Assembly: GCA_008477525.1 (NCBI GenBank)
Contig: SPDT01000004.1
Location: 3,844,001-3,908,000 of the forward strand
Length of the DNA stretch: 64,000 nt
Direction of reading: 5' to 3'
Source of the DNA: Hypomyces perniciosus
Lineage: Eukaryota > Ascomycota > Sordariomycetes > Hypocreales > Hypocreaceae
Shown: positions 36,959 through 48,865 of the stretch, in pieces
Position numbering within the stretch: the stretch's first letter is position 1
How the letters are laid out: every line of letters begins with the position of its first letter
Made by a program: the position numbers and the translations under genes
The notes under the pieces: model-generated
What the model was told of the DNA's origin: nothing
What the model saw: only the letters and a program-made list of their open reading frames with translations
Databases searched by the model: none

Positions 36959-37326
36959 TTTAGATTCTTTAATTTTTTATTTTTTACTTATAGCTTTTTA
37001 AAAATTAAAATATATTCTTATTATTAAATTGATTTATAAAGTTAATCTTTATTTATGGCTTTATACTTTAAATCTTTTTAAAAGTTTAAGTAAAAAAAAG
37101 GAATTTTTAAAATAATAATTTCCTTTTCTTTACTAAAAAGCTTAACTTTTCCCTAGTTTTTATTATAATAGATATAAAAGATATTAATATTAAGTTAAAT
37201 GTATAATTAAATAATTTTTTAGGTTAAAGGGTTAAGGAAAAGGTTATATTTAATATTTTAGCGAAAAAAGGTTATTAGTTTAATTTAAACTTTATCGCTT
37301 TAAGTTAAAGTAAATTATTAAAGTTT
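36959..37326. mobile_element. Older repeat DNA between Gypsy1 and Copia1
   Basis: AT-rich, stop-filled DNA that was the target of both flanking insertions: the Gypsy1 TSD sits at its left end and the Copia1 TSD (agttt) at its right end. By position it should belong with 19379-29254 and 44464 onward. No domain is readable. Confidence 0.5.
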
Positions 37327-37590
37327 TGTTAGGTTAAGTAGGCCGGGGCCCTACTGCTTGCCGGCGCTAGGGAGCTCTTATCTGCTTTATTAGCAGATAT
37401 AAGCTAATATATATATCGCGTAAGCGATATATCAAACTATGCAGGCGCTTACAGTGCCTGTATACAGCTTCTTCTTTATATTAGCTATGTATATATATAG
37501 CGAGGCCACTACAGTATATTCTCTTTTATAAAATTAAGCTTTATTTCCTATCTCTCTATACTCTATATAGCTGTGCCGCGCTCTGCTATA
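37327..37590 (+). repeat. Copia1 5' LTR
   Basis: 264 bp, TGTTAGGTTAAGTAGGCCGG...CTCTGCTATA. Aligns to the 3' LTR at 44198-44463 and the Copia2 LTR at 57215-57480 (shared ggccggggccctac, gctagggagctcttatctgct and atatcgcgtaagcgatatat). Preceded by agttt. Confidence 0.92.
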
Positions 37591-37602
37591 GTTATAAGCC
37601 TA
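37591..37602 (+). promoter_or_regulatory. Copia1 primer-binding site (initiator tRNA-Met anticodon arm)
   Basis: GTTATAAGCCTA directly after the 5' LTR. Allowing one RIP G-to-A it becomes GTTATGAGCC, complementary to the GGCTCATAAC anticodon arm of initiator tRNA-Met. Copia elements are known to prime from a tRNA-iMet half in this way. The same site follows the LTRs of Copia2, Copia-D and the TRIM. Confidence 0.7.
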
Positions 37603-40600
37603 AGTAGTAACTATTAGAGTTACTAGAAACTTTTACTTTAATATTATATCTCTCTTTATACCCTTTACCTTTGCCTTTAAGCTGCTAAAGCTATTTTTTA
37701 TAATAGATAGTGTAAAGGATATTGCTTTTATAAAGCTAAAATTAATAGTTTAGTAAATTAAATAGATTACTGTTTTAATTAACTATATAACTACTATTAA
37801 AGTCTAGAATAGGATTAATCTTAATCTCTTTAATTAGCTAAATAACTATTTCCCTGCTATTAAGCTATTTACTTTAATAAAAGTAAAAGAGTATATAGTA
37901 TAAGAGTTTAGTTTTAATGCCTTTATAGTAGATATCTCTGTTTACTATAATAGTATACTTTAAGAGCACTAGTTTAATATTACTTTAAATAAAGAGAAGA
38001 GGAAGGTAAGCGATACAATTTTAAATTAGATTTAAAAGATAATTAACTCTAGTATCTATACTTTAGTCTTAATAGACTTTAAAGCTGCAGCCTTAGCCTC
38101 TACTACTATTAAAGCAGCCTATAATAATAATAGGGACTTTAATGTTAAGTTTATTATTTGCTAAATTATTAAAAAGTTTAAAGATTAACTAGCTCTTTAT
38201 AAAGATATAATATATAAGGAAGTATATTTATCCTATTAATATATATTATATAAAGTAAAGTGTAGGAATATTAGGCTAGAAGTATAGTATATTTACTAGG
38301 TGTATATTTATATAAGTATAGTAAAGTATAAGCTTTTAAAGGTTATAGGAATAGTTTTTTAAATGGCTTTCTTTAAAGCTATTAAAGTATATGTTACTTT
38401 AAGCTTTACTGCCTACTATTTATACTATATAAATAGCTTAATTAAAAACAGTAAAATAAATAAGATTTTCTCCTTTAATTAACTTAAATAGCTTTTTTTA
38501 AATACTTTAAAAACCATAGAAAATTATACTTATAACTTTTATATAACGCTTAGTAATTACTTTAATAATATATTAAACAGTAGTAATATACGCTTAAAGC
38601 CTCCTATTAGTAAAGAGTACCTTTATAGACTTAAAAGGTATACTTAGCCTTTAAACGACTATAGCAAAGTCTATACTGCACTTACTGGAAGGCTTAATAA
38701 AAAAGGGAAATATACTTTTATGCCTAAATAGGCTATAGAGATTCGCGCATGCCTATAAGAAAATAAATAGCAGGTTACCTGCAAAAGGCTTAGCAAAAAG
38801 GGTATTAACCTTACTGCCCTAGTATAAAGAGGAATAGCCTTAACTATTATAGCTGCTTTAATCTCTTTAAACCTAATTAATAAAGAAAATATAAGCCCTG
38901 CAGTATACTTAATAAATATATTAATATATATTAATATATAAGATATACTTTACTGCCTTTTTTAAAGTACCCTTTTTAATATATAAAATACTATTTATTT
39001 AGTAAATAGCAGGAATTCCTTTATTCCTAGCTTTTTTATCCTAAGTATAAAAGAGGACTATATTAAAGCAGGAAAAGTTAGCTATTTAATAATTAAAAGA
39101 GGTTATTATTTATTAAAAAATACTCTTTATAATTTATATTAAAAGATAATGTGCTTTATTAAGCTTTTAGATATAGTTATAGTTAAAGGATTTTATATTA
39201 ATATTATATTTTTATTAAAGTTTTAGAAAGTAGGGATTTAGCTAATAGGGTATAATAATATACTTTACACTAGTATAGCTAGTTTAAACACTATTATAGG
39301 GAAGGTAAAATATAGGTATAATCTTCTATTTCTTTAATATAAGCCTTTATTGCTTTATATTGCCCTTATCTTTAAGTATACTATACTAAACAGCTTAATA
39401 GCTCTTTTTATTCTTTTTAACGCAGACTATAGTATTTATATAGCGTTAAAAAGCAGGAGAAGACTAATATATAATCCCTTAATACTATAATATAACTCTA
39501 AACAGCTTTAGCATTTATAATTAGGATATCTAGGCCTAGAAACGCTTAAAGCGCTTATAAAGAATGCAAGGAATATATACATTAAAGGAACTACGCGTAT
39601 AGAATATAAGGCTTATACTTTTATATACGCGAAATAGGTTATCTTTTATAGACTATTTAATAAATAAGTATTAAAACTATTTTTTAAAGTATATTAGGAT
39701 CTTTAAAACTATCTTAAAGGCTATAATAGGGATAACTAGCTTTTAATATTTAAGGAAGAATATATTATATAGCTATATATATGCCCTTTATTAAATAAAG
39801 AATAGGAAACTGTTTTTAATGCTTTGTTTAACTTTATAAGTATAGTAAAGATATAATATAATATCTCTATATACTTCTTTAAGTAAAATAATAAAAAAGC
39901 TGTAATTACAGTTAAAAGTTTATTATACTTCTAGATCTAGGCTAATATAAAGGGTATTATTCTAGAGCTTGCCTTTTCTTATATATATAAGTTAAATAGC
40001 GCTTTAAAATAGGCAGGATAGAAAGTTATAAATAAATCGATTAAAATACTAAAAGCTGCAAGTCTTTTAACCGACTTATAGCCTAAAAGCATAAAAGCTG
40101 CAGTGTATATTATTAATATAAGTCCTATGCGCAGCCTTAATATAATATTACCTATTAATAAATTAAAGCAATAGTTCCGCGATTTTACGCCCTTTCTAAT
40201 AAAGGAGCTTTCCGCAGACCTATAGCTAGATTAGAGCAGGCTCTATATATATAGCTGCCGCGCCTATATATTAAATAGAGACTGCAAGGCTGGCTAAAAG
40301 AAGAGAGAATTTAAGATTAAGCCTAAAGGGCTAATTAGATATTTTATTAACTATACTATAAATAATATATATTGCATTTAATTACCCTGCCTAGTAAAGG
40401 TAATTGTTATAAAGAATATATAGTTTAATAAAACTAGTTTCTTTAATAGTAATAAAGAGATTGCAGATAAGCTGTCTATAGCTAAATTAAATAAGCTGTT
40501 TAATAAGGTTAAAGAAAATAAGCTGGAATTTAAACTTTTCCCTATATATATTCCTGCAGTAAAAAATACCTTTATAGATAATATAGAAAAAGAGAGTATA

Positions 40601-43379
40601 CTTTTAAAGGTAGTAAAGATATAGAGCGTTAAAGATAGTTTAATAAATACTTTAAGTAAACTACTAGTATACCTAAAAAGACCTTTTAGTCTTTAAACAT
40701 TAAAGGCTACCCTAGAATAGTTAATTTTTATAAATAATATTAATGCATTAACAGGAACCTTAGGCAACGCTTTAATAAGCGATTTACCCTTTTTTATAGA
40801 AAGGGATATAATAAAAGAATAGCCTTATATGTTAAAGGTATATAACCTAATAAAGGAGGATAGTCTGCTAAAGCTAGAAGCAGATTAGTGTATAAAAGAC
40901 TTGCCTACTTTTATAAAAAAAGAGCAGACCTTTAAAGAAATGCCAGCTAGTAATCCCTTAAGCAGTAAAGCAGTAGCTAATACTTGCAGGAGCTTAAGAC
41001 TTTAAGGGAAGTAACTTGCGAGAAAGGCTAATAAGTACCTCCTAATATATAGGATTAAAATATATACCCTGGATACTGCTTTTAAAAATAATAAGCCTAA
41101 TATATATTTAATAATTATTAGGCTTTTTAATTTAATGCTATATTAACTGCTGCTTAATTAATAAAAGCCAATAAGTAATAAATTAAAGAGCGCGGAAATA
41201 GTATTTACTGTTTTTAATGCAGTAATAAACTGTAAATCTTTTTTTTAAAAAAGTATAGCTTTTAATAAGTTAATTGTTTACTAAAAGGATTTAGTAAAAC
41301 TGCTAAAAGACTAAAAGGAGTTTATAAAATATTTACTTAAAAATAGGTTTAAGTAAACTGCATATAATAAGATTAACTTTCTATATATAAAAGGGATTTA
41401 GTAAAAGATATTATATTTAAAGGTAATAATAAAGTTACTATTAGTATATTAGGTTTTTATTTATAAGTTTAATTAAAATAGAAATTTAAAACGCTATAAA
41501 GTTTATTTTATAGTTTATAGGGATTTATAAAAGCGCTTTACTATAAAGAGTATATATATAGCTATATTAATAGTGCATTCTTTTTATATATTTATTACTT
41601 TTATAGTAAGATTTAACTTTAAGTTAAAGTAATATAATATTAAAAATACTTTTTTTAATACTTTAAAGGATAAGAACTTGAAACTAGTTATATATAAACC
41701 TTTTAAGGGTTTTAAATAGCTAAATATTTATTTAAAGCTCGCGAAAGCCTTATATAGCTTAAAGGATTTATTAAAGCTGTAGTTTAATAAATTATTTTTA
41801 ACTTTAAGGCAATAAAGGTTAATTTTAAGCTTTAAAAAGCCCTATCTCTTTTATAATAAAGCTTAAAAGATTTTTATTGTATTTTATATAGATAGTATTT
41901 TAATTATATATTATTATAATAATAAAGCTTTTTATATTAAGCTACTGAATGCTTTAAAAGTAAAGTATAAGCTTTATAGTAAAGGAAATATATAGTAGTT
42001 TTTAAAGATTAAGATTACCTGTAATTATATAAAGTATAGGATATACTTTTCCTATAAAATTTATTTTAAAAGAATTGTAAAATAATTTAAGTTTAATAAA
42101 AGAATATAGCTTTTTATAATTTTAATATTTATTATAAAGCTTTAGAAAAGTATATTGTAAGCTTTAAAAGTAACTATTAAAATATATTAAAAGAAAGTAG
42201 GATTAATACTTTATATAGCTATTATAATAAGGCCTAATATAGCTTATAGCGCCTCGGCTTTATTATAGTTTTTAATTAACCCTAGTAAAGAGTACCTTAA
42301 AGCAGTTAACTAGTTAATCCGCTATCTATATATATAGTGTTTTTTAGCTTTTTAGTATAGAGGGTAAAGAGAAATATAGGTTTTAATTACTTTAAGTAAT
42401 ACTTCCTTTATTAATAATATAGATATTTAAGGATTATTTTAAAGGTATTTTATTATACTTTTCTTAAGCTTTATCTTATAGAATATAATGCATTAAAGTA
42501 TTATTAGTATATTTATAATAGAAGCTAAGCTGCTTGCCTTTATTTAAATAGTAAAGGAGGCTATAGGTTTATATTGCCTTTTTTAAGAAATAAAATTTAA
42601 GTTTAGCGTTAATTGGAATATTAATTATAATAATTAACTAATTATATATTTTGTAATTAAAGAGAGTATATAAATTAATACTTACCTGTATTATATTAAT
42701 ATATAAAATATATAGCTTTAGCAGGAATATTAAAAAAGATTATTTATAGTTTCTTATTTTTCTATTAACTTTATATTTATTAATAAATTTATTAAAGCTT
42801 TACTATAGTAGTGCTTTAAGTACTTTAAAGCACTATTAAACTTAATAAATATATAGTTACTAGAATAAAATATATAAAAATACAGGAAACTAGTTAATTT
42901 TAGCCTATAGGCTGCTAGTTATAAAGGTATATCTTATTTCTGTAATAACTATTCTTTAAAAGCTTTCTAGCCTTTATACGCCTATGCGCGAAAGGTATTA
43001 TTATTATTACTGCTGCTTAAAGCAGCAGCCTCTTTAAAGTAAATTAAATTCTCCTCCTTTAATAGGTTAAATTAAAGGTATAATGCCTTTTTATATTAGA
43101 TTACTATTTAATTATATAAGCTTATAAGTATATAAAGAAAAGAGAGTATATTTATTTAATTATCCTTTTTATTTATAGTTTAAAAGAGCGAGTATATAAT
43201 TAGTATAAGTATTAAATAACTTTAGAGTATATAATTAAATAAAGTAATATAGGCAAATTTAAAAGGAGTTTATTAAAGGGTATATTAGTAATTACTATTA
43301 AAGTAAGCAGTATACTGCTAAAAGCAGGCAATAGAAATATATTAAAAGAAGTCTTTTTTACTGGCGATTGCCGACTTTA

Positions 43380-43735
43380 GATAACTTTTATAAAAAGGGG
43401 ATAATAATATAATAGTAGGGGCAGTGGCGGGAGTAGTAAAAGGAGTAGTAGCAGTAGCGATAAGGGCAGGGGCTAGGATAGCAGCAGTAAAAGGAGGAGC
43501 TGATAAAGATGAGGATAAAGCTGCCTTAGCAGTAAGGCGTGCTTTATAAATAGCAGCTAAGCGCATGTTAAGAGCGGCAATAGCCGCAGTATACCTAGAC
43601 CGGCCAGGACTAGCCAGCGCAGGAGCAGGAGCAGGCGCAGGAGTAGGCGCAGGAGCAGCAATAGGCGTGGCCGCTCAGCCAGCCAAGCGACCAACGCCGC
43701 GACAAGCCACCTTTAGGGGGCGACTATAACTATGC
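43380..43735 (+). pseudogene. Alanine-rich low-complexity tail of Copia1
   Basis: A plus-strand frame reads AVAGVVKGVVAVAIRAGARI, then a KGGADKDEDKAALAVRRAL stretch, one stop (probably from Gln), AAKRMLRAAIAAVYLDRPG and an Ala/Gly run ending AKRPTPRQATFRGRL. It follows the RNase H region. A shorter, different Ala-rich stretch occupies the same place in Copia2 (63,690-63,865). It may be a C-terminal extension of the polyprotein or a repeat expansion; function unknown. Confidence 0.5.
43618..43656 (+). repeat. GCAGGA/GCAGGC hexamer repeat
   Basis: Tandem GCAGGA, GCAGGC and GTAGGC units in the Ala-rich tail of Copia1, encoding alternating Ala and Gly. Slippage at such repeats would explain the different tail in Copia2. 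Confidence 0.75.
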
Positions 43736-43849
43736 TTTACCGATAAGGTATTCTTCTTCTGCGATTTCGCTATTAGCTAATAAACACGCAGCGCGAAGGG
43801 AATTAGTCGGAAGTGTAATACTTATAGCAGGGGCTATATTACTGTTAAT

Positions 43850-43897
43850 ATTAATGTTAATGTTATTGTTAATGTTAATAATGATAATGTTAATGAC
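43850..43897 (+). repeat. TTAATG/TTAATR imperfect hexamer repeat
   Basis: Imperfect tandem array of ttaatg and related units (gttaatattaatgttaatg...) in the untranslated region between the Ala-rich tail and the Copia1 3' LTR. Confidence 0.75.
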
Positions 43898-44197
43898 TGA
43901 AAAAGAAAAGCGAGGAATAAGGGCTGGGGGGCAGCTAATATACCCATTCTAGCTGTTCAGGACCGATTCACCTGCTTAGGAGCTTTATTATGTAACTTCC
44001 TATTATTACAGAATAACAATAGCTACAGCGCTTACATTCCTTTTACCTCTATAACAGAATATCAATGCATATTTACAATAAAGAGCTTCTAACTAAGTAA
44101 AAGAGGCTTTAAAAGCGCGGCCAGACAGTCATAACACTATAGATAGACTAAAACAGCAGTTAATAAGGCACTGGGAATAGCTTTATTAACTAGGGGG

Positions 44198-44463
44198 TGT
44201 ATTAGGTTAAGTAGGCCGGGGCCCTACCGCTTGCCGGCGCTAAGGAGCTCTTATCTGCTTTATTAGCAGATACGAGCTGATATACATATCGCGTAAGCGA
44301 TATATCAGACTATACAGGCGCTTACAGCGCCTACATACAGCTTCTTTTTTGTGTTAGCTATGTGTATATATAGCGAGGCCACTACGGCATATTCTCTTTT
44401 ATAGAATCAAGCTTCGTTTCCTATCTCTCTATGCTCTACATAGCTGTGCCGCGCTCCGCCACA
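44198..44463 (+). repeat. Copia1 3' LTR
   Basis: 266 bp ending CGCTCCGCCACA, the least mutated of the three Copia1/2 LTRs. Followed by agttt, identical to the 5 bases before the 5' LTR: a perfect target-site duplication. Preceded by the polypurine tract at 44191-44197. Confidence 0.92.
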
Positions 44464-45438
44464 AGTTTTAATTAAATAGTTTTTTAATAAAAGAATATTC
44501 TTTCTTTTATAGATTAAAGTTATCTGATTTAAATACTAAGCCTTTAAAGGAATATTCTTTTTTTTATATCTTTTTAATAAAAGAGCTATAGCAATATATT
44601 CTATTAAAGTCAAGAGTTTTTTTATAAAGAAGAAAGGTTATACTTATTTATTTGAAATAATAAAATTAGCTAGTCTTTTAAAGATAGTTTTGTATATTAA
44701 TACTAGTTATAAAATATTAAATTATTACCTTTTTTATATTTTCTTTAAATATCTTTAATATAGGTGAAGATAGCTTATATACTAGAGATTACAAAAATAA
44801 TAAAAATAGCGCTTTTATTAGTTATTAAAGAAAACCCAGTTAAAAATATTAATAAAATTAAAATAAAGTCTTTATACTAAAAGATTAAATAATTAATATA
44901 TCCTTTATTAGCCCTTTATAGCTATTTTACCTATTAATTTATTTACTAGTAAATAAAATAAAAGTTATAATAGTATATTAATAGTTTAAAGGGATTTAGG
45001 TTATATAGTATTAACTGTTTTACTTATATATTTACTTTTACTATTATAATTAATCTTTTAGTAATTTGCTTTAAGATTTTAACTTTTAATTAGCAGGTAT
45101 TATCAACTAGTAGTTTTTTAAAGTTTTGCTCTTTTATTATATTTTAGTGCATTATACTAAAGTTAATTAATCTTAATATTTTTTTAGAAATCTTAACTAA
45201 ATAACCTGCATTTTTAAAGTTAAATATTATATGAATCTATATTAAATAGTTATAAAAGGGGTTTTAAAGTATTTCCTTTAGCTAATTATTTTATATTTAT
45301 ATAGAGATAAAGTAAAGCTAGCCTATAATTTTATTAATAGTTAAGTAAAGGTAGGTTTTAATAGCAGTATGGAAGTGCCTTTAGTAATCACTTTTTAGGA
45401 TATAATCCTTAAGATTTCCCTTTATCTTAATTGCTAAT
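44464..45438. mobile_element. Older repeat DNA right of Copia1
   Basis: Heavily AT-biased target DNA continuing from 37326 across the Copia1 insertion. No domain could be decoded; the part near 45,350-45,430 is slightly less mutated. It may be part of Gypsy4. Confidence 0.4.
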
Positions 45439-45844
45439 TTTATTAAAAGGGAATTAGCACCTTAAAATATATATAGAATATATATATATACCTCTATACA
45501 ATAACTAGTATTAAGCGCGGGAACTGCGCCCTTAATTGAACTATAAGGCAGCAATTAAGTAATATAAGGTTTAAAAGATATTGCGGATTATTTAATTATA
45601 ATGCTAGCAGTTAAAAATAACCGATAATTACTTTTATATGCCTTAGCGGCTATATACTTACAGGTAAGGTTATATATTAAAGGAGGAAGAAGGTTAATAT
45701 ATATTAAACTAGGTTTATTTATATATCTTTATACTCTTATACTTCTTTAATTTAGTAACTGCTTAAATAAATAGCCGACTTTTCTCGGGTAAGCATAATG
45801 AGAAACATGCAGTTGCGTTAGGCATATTAGTTACCCCCAACAAA
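45439..45844. repeat. 406-bp repeat family, copy 2
   Basis: TTTATTAAAAGGGAATTAGCAC...GTTACCCCCAACAAA in altered form (ATTAGTTACCCCCAACAAA at the right end). Aligned along its length with 18973-19378 and 58565-58968; intermediate in mutation level. Flanks (taat, atat) do not form a clear duplication. Confidence 0.75.
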
Positions 45845-47673
45845 ATATAACTTTTAATATAAAAAAGTAGGGAAAAGAGTAGCTTTTTAATAATATTATA
45901 TTAAAAAATACAATAAAATATTAAAATATCCTATAAACTTAATACCTTTATAGATATAATAGATTATTATTAATAATAAACTAGTAATTTTAAGTACTAT
46001 GAATGGTAAATTACTATTTATTTACCCTATATTATTTTTTATATATTTATTAGTACTTATATTAATCTTTATAAATAATAGTTATTTAATATAAGGCTTT
46101 ATAAACTAGTATTTTGTTTAAAAGTCTTAAATCTTAATAATACAATTATTTAAATTAAAGAGCTTTATTTTAATTAATAATAAAGTAATAGTATAGTTTA
46201 CTGACTATATAATTTTAAATATAAAAATAAAGGAATATAAAAAGCTATATATATTTTGTATTATTAACCTCTTAAACTAAAACCCCTTTATTTTTAAAAT
46301 ACTATAATTATAATAATATAATCTTAATATTAACTGGCCTATATTAATAGTTACCTTTAACTTATAATACTACTTAATAAATTATTGCCTTTAAACCTAT
46401 ACTATACTAATAATTCTTAGCCTAATAACTATTTTATATAATATTAATATTTTAACAAAACCTTTATAGTTAATACTTTATATTATTAGTAGGTAATAAA
46501 ATAATATATTAAAGAGGATAAAGAAAAAGGTTAAAAAGAAAGTTAAATTTTAAGCTTATATTAAAAATATATTAAAAGAAATAATACTTTAATAAAGAGA
46601 AAGGGACTTATATATTAACTTTATATTGATATTAAAGTAAAATTACTATTATATTTATGAATTTAATAACTATAAGGGATTAGATATTAAAGTATAAATA
46701 ATATTCAATAAGCCTTTAATATTAATATTAATAACACTTATAGCTAATAGCTATTAATATTTATATTAATATAATTTAATATACCTTTTTAAGTTAAATA
46801 TATTAATATATTTAATTGGACTATAGTAGTAGCGCTATATAAGTAACTTAACTTAATATATATTTAAATATTTACTGCGATATTATTTATTTAATTCTAT
46901 AAAGACTTATCTGCTTAATATATAAAATTAAGCTAAGTAGATTTAATAAAAAGTATATAAAAATAGGAATATAAAGTATATTAACTATTAAAGCTCAATA
47001 AAGATATTTTTATAAGTGTATTATAAGGATAAAGCAGCTTTACAGTAATATAAGTATTATTCTTTATAGCTTTCTATAATTTCGTTATATACTACTATAA
47101 TAAAAAGTACTTTTAAGGGATATTAAAGTTTAATATTAATAAGTTTATAAAAGTAAAGCTAAAATTAATAAAAAGTAATATTTAAAAGAAACTTTTTAAC
47201 TAGCTATAAAATAAAATTATTAACTTCCTTTTATAACTAGTAAATAAACTTCCCTTTAAAAGATTATAATACAATAAAATTAAGCTTTTATTAAAGAAAG
47301 AATTACTATATTAAAAATACCGCTTAATATAATTAAATAAACTCTAGGTTATAAAAGAATAGCTAAATAAAACCTAAAAAGGCATTTATATTTATTAAAA
47401 CTATTAAAGCTTTAATAATATTACTATAACGAATTATTACCTATTACTATTAATCTAAGAAATATTAAATATTTTATATAATATTAGACTTTATATTAAA
47501 TTAAATATTATGGCTGCTTTAAAATATTTAAAATTATAAAGGGATCTAAACAAAAAATAACTTTTATAACCTACTTTAAGCTATTTAAAACTTTTATTAT
47601 ACTTTTTAATCTTTATAATACTTTAGCCTTTTTTTAATATTATATTTATTATACTTTATATAATTTAGTTAAT
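45845..47673. mobile_element. Unassigned RIP-degraded repeat
   Basis: AT-rich, stop-dense sequence. A plus-strand frame around 46.95-47.6 kb gives longer protein-like runs (for example FTVIQVLFFIAFYNFVIYYY with a stop read as Gln), but I cannot match it to a transposon domain. It ends where the Gypsy3 LTR starts. Confidence 0.35.
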
Positions 47674-47835
47674 TATTACGGTATACGGAACAGCGGGTCA
47701 AGGTGATATCTTTATTGTGCCTTAAATAAGGCAAGAAGCTATAAGAATGTGGTTTGAAGGTGTAGGACCAAGTCATTACATGAGGACGCATGTAATGCTA
47801 ATAAGTTATTAGAGGGCAGGTTTAGTGCCGTGACA
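47674..47835 (-). repeat. Gypsy3 3' LTR
   Basis: 162 bp with termini TGTCACGGCAC (minus-strand start, at 47835) and CCGTAATA at the far end, the family of 14190-14361. The polypurine tract AAAAGGGGGGGGTAC (minus strand) lies immediately upstream at 47836-47850. GC-rich and little mutated. Confidence 0.75.
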
Positions 47836-48759
47836 GTACCCCCCCCTTTTTAAACTCTATTTGCCCCTAAATAGCTATTCTAAAACTATATATATTCCAA
47901 TCCTCCTATTATATCAATTCTATTATAAGCGGCTACTATATCGCGGGTCCGGCTAGTCGGTTATCTTCCTTTTCTTAACCCAGGCAGGCAGGCCGGGCTT
48001 ATTAAGGTTTTTTATATAGTATTCTAAAAGGGTGGCGTCTTGTCCTTTTAGATCCTTTGCGGGTTGCCAGCTTAGTATATAGTGTTTCCAGGCTATATAA
48101 TAGTATAGGCTATTGTCGTTATAGCAGTCAAGGATCTTATCGAATTCCTACTTTTCCACTACTTTATTTTATTTTATTATCTCTTTCAAGGACTTATCCC
48201 TATATATTTTTATTTTCTCCCTTATTAATAGCATTTTATCCTGGCAGATATATCTATTAGCCTGCTTTATTAACTGCTAGTAGTCTAAAGAGAGAGTTAT
48301 AGAATACAGGGAAAATACAGATATAGTTAAAGAGTTTAAATCAATAAACTCAAAGGTATATATTAAGGATTTTATATAAGCCTACCTATTTATTATCTCT
48401 TTTCTTTATTAGGCAGTTTATTTTAAAGTATTTAATCTTTAACTATACCTTTTTGCTAATTGCAAATCAGTATAAATCCTCCTTTAATATATTAGCCGCA
48501 GCTTTATATTAGGCAATTAATTATACTATAAAGGCTTTTAATTAATTTAAGATTTATTAGAAACGCTTAACTATAGTATTTACTTTATAGAAACTCCTCT
48601 TTTAAGCGATAGATAGGTTTAGTGGGTAAGGGTTTAAAGGCTTAACTCTTAGGCGCAGGTAAAAACTGTAATTTATAAAGAATAGCGAGGTTCCCATTAT
48701 CTCGGATATTTAATTATTTTAGGCAAACTCTGCAAATAGTAACCAGTCTATTTAATTGT
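47836..48759 (-). mobile_element. Gypsy3 fragment: integrase tail with GPF/Y module and chromodomain
   Basis: On the minus strand, 48,357-48,388 decodes to VGLYKILNIY, the GPF/Y module that ends Gypsy integrases. It is followed by an integrase-tail segment (FNYICIFPVFYNSL) and then a chromodomain-like segment at 47,955-48,150 (EFDKILDCYNDNSLYYYIAW, HYILSWQPAKDLKGQ, LLEYYIKNLNKPGLPAW). Chromodomains in Ty3/Gypsy chromoviruses steer integration to modified chromatin. The 47.95-48.2 kb part is nearly unmutated in base composition. Upstream domains are absent: the fragment meets the TRIM and Copia-D and then an inverted relative at 56520-57214. Confidence 0.65.
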
Positions 48760-48835
48760 TGTCACATAGCATATAAGGTCACTTATCCACGCAGATTGTA
48801 TAGAGCTTTACTTTTGCTGGATTTGTGGTCTGACA
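48760..48835 (+). repeat. TRIM left 76-bp LTR
   Basis: Begins TGTCACATAG and ends GTCTGACA (TG...CA). Contains gcatataagg, a TATA-like word. Same length as the right repeat. Confidence 0.85.
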
Positions 48836-48848
48836 GTTATAAGCCCGG
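48836..48848 (+). promoter_or_regulatory. TRIM primer-binding site
   Basis: GTTATAAGCCCGG immediately follows the left LTR; it complements the CCGGGCTCATAAC-type anticodon arm of initiator tRNA-Met with one G-to-A change. Confidence 0.65.
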
Positions 48849-48853
48849 TATCG

Positions 48854-48865
48854 TTTCGCGCGAAA
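48854..48865. repeat. Perfect 12-bp palindrome in the TRIM core
   Basis: TTTCGCGCGAAA, fully self-complementary and rich in CpG, lying 19 bases after the left LTR. Its role is unknown; it could serve in RNA dimerisation or packaging. Confidence 0.7.

Larger units (their letters stand above)
37603..44197 (+). mobile_element. Copia1: Ty1/Copia retrotransposon internal region, RIP-degraded
   Basis: Plus-strand gag-pol relic. Gag is legible at about 37.9-39.0 kb (YILYKVKCRNIRLEVQYIYQ; LFLNTLKTIENYTYNFYITL, stops read as Gln). The GAG-pre-integrase motif at about 39,496-39,630 reads LxHLxLGYLGLETLKALIKN then ARNIYIKGTTRIEYKAYTF, from the Zn-binding L-W-H-x-R-x-G-H type. The integrase core follows to about 40.45 kb. 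Reverse transcriptase has YIDSILII at 41,870-41,915 (from Y-V-D-D) and RNase H lies near 42.2-42.9 kb. Integrase before RT defines Ty1/Copia. The last part (43.38-44.2 kb) is GC-rich, RIP-poor and encodes an Ala-rich tail. A polypurine run (tagggggtg) precedes the 3' LTR. Confidence 0.88.

Noticed and set aside
43342..43566. 74-residue minus-strand frame in the Copia1 tail
   Set aside because: Shadow of the Ala-rich plus-strand repeat; an Ala/Thr/Pro bias on the opposite strand is expected.
48057..48260. 67-residue plus-strand frame
   Set aside because: Antisense to the Gypsy3 chromodomain region.
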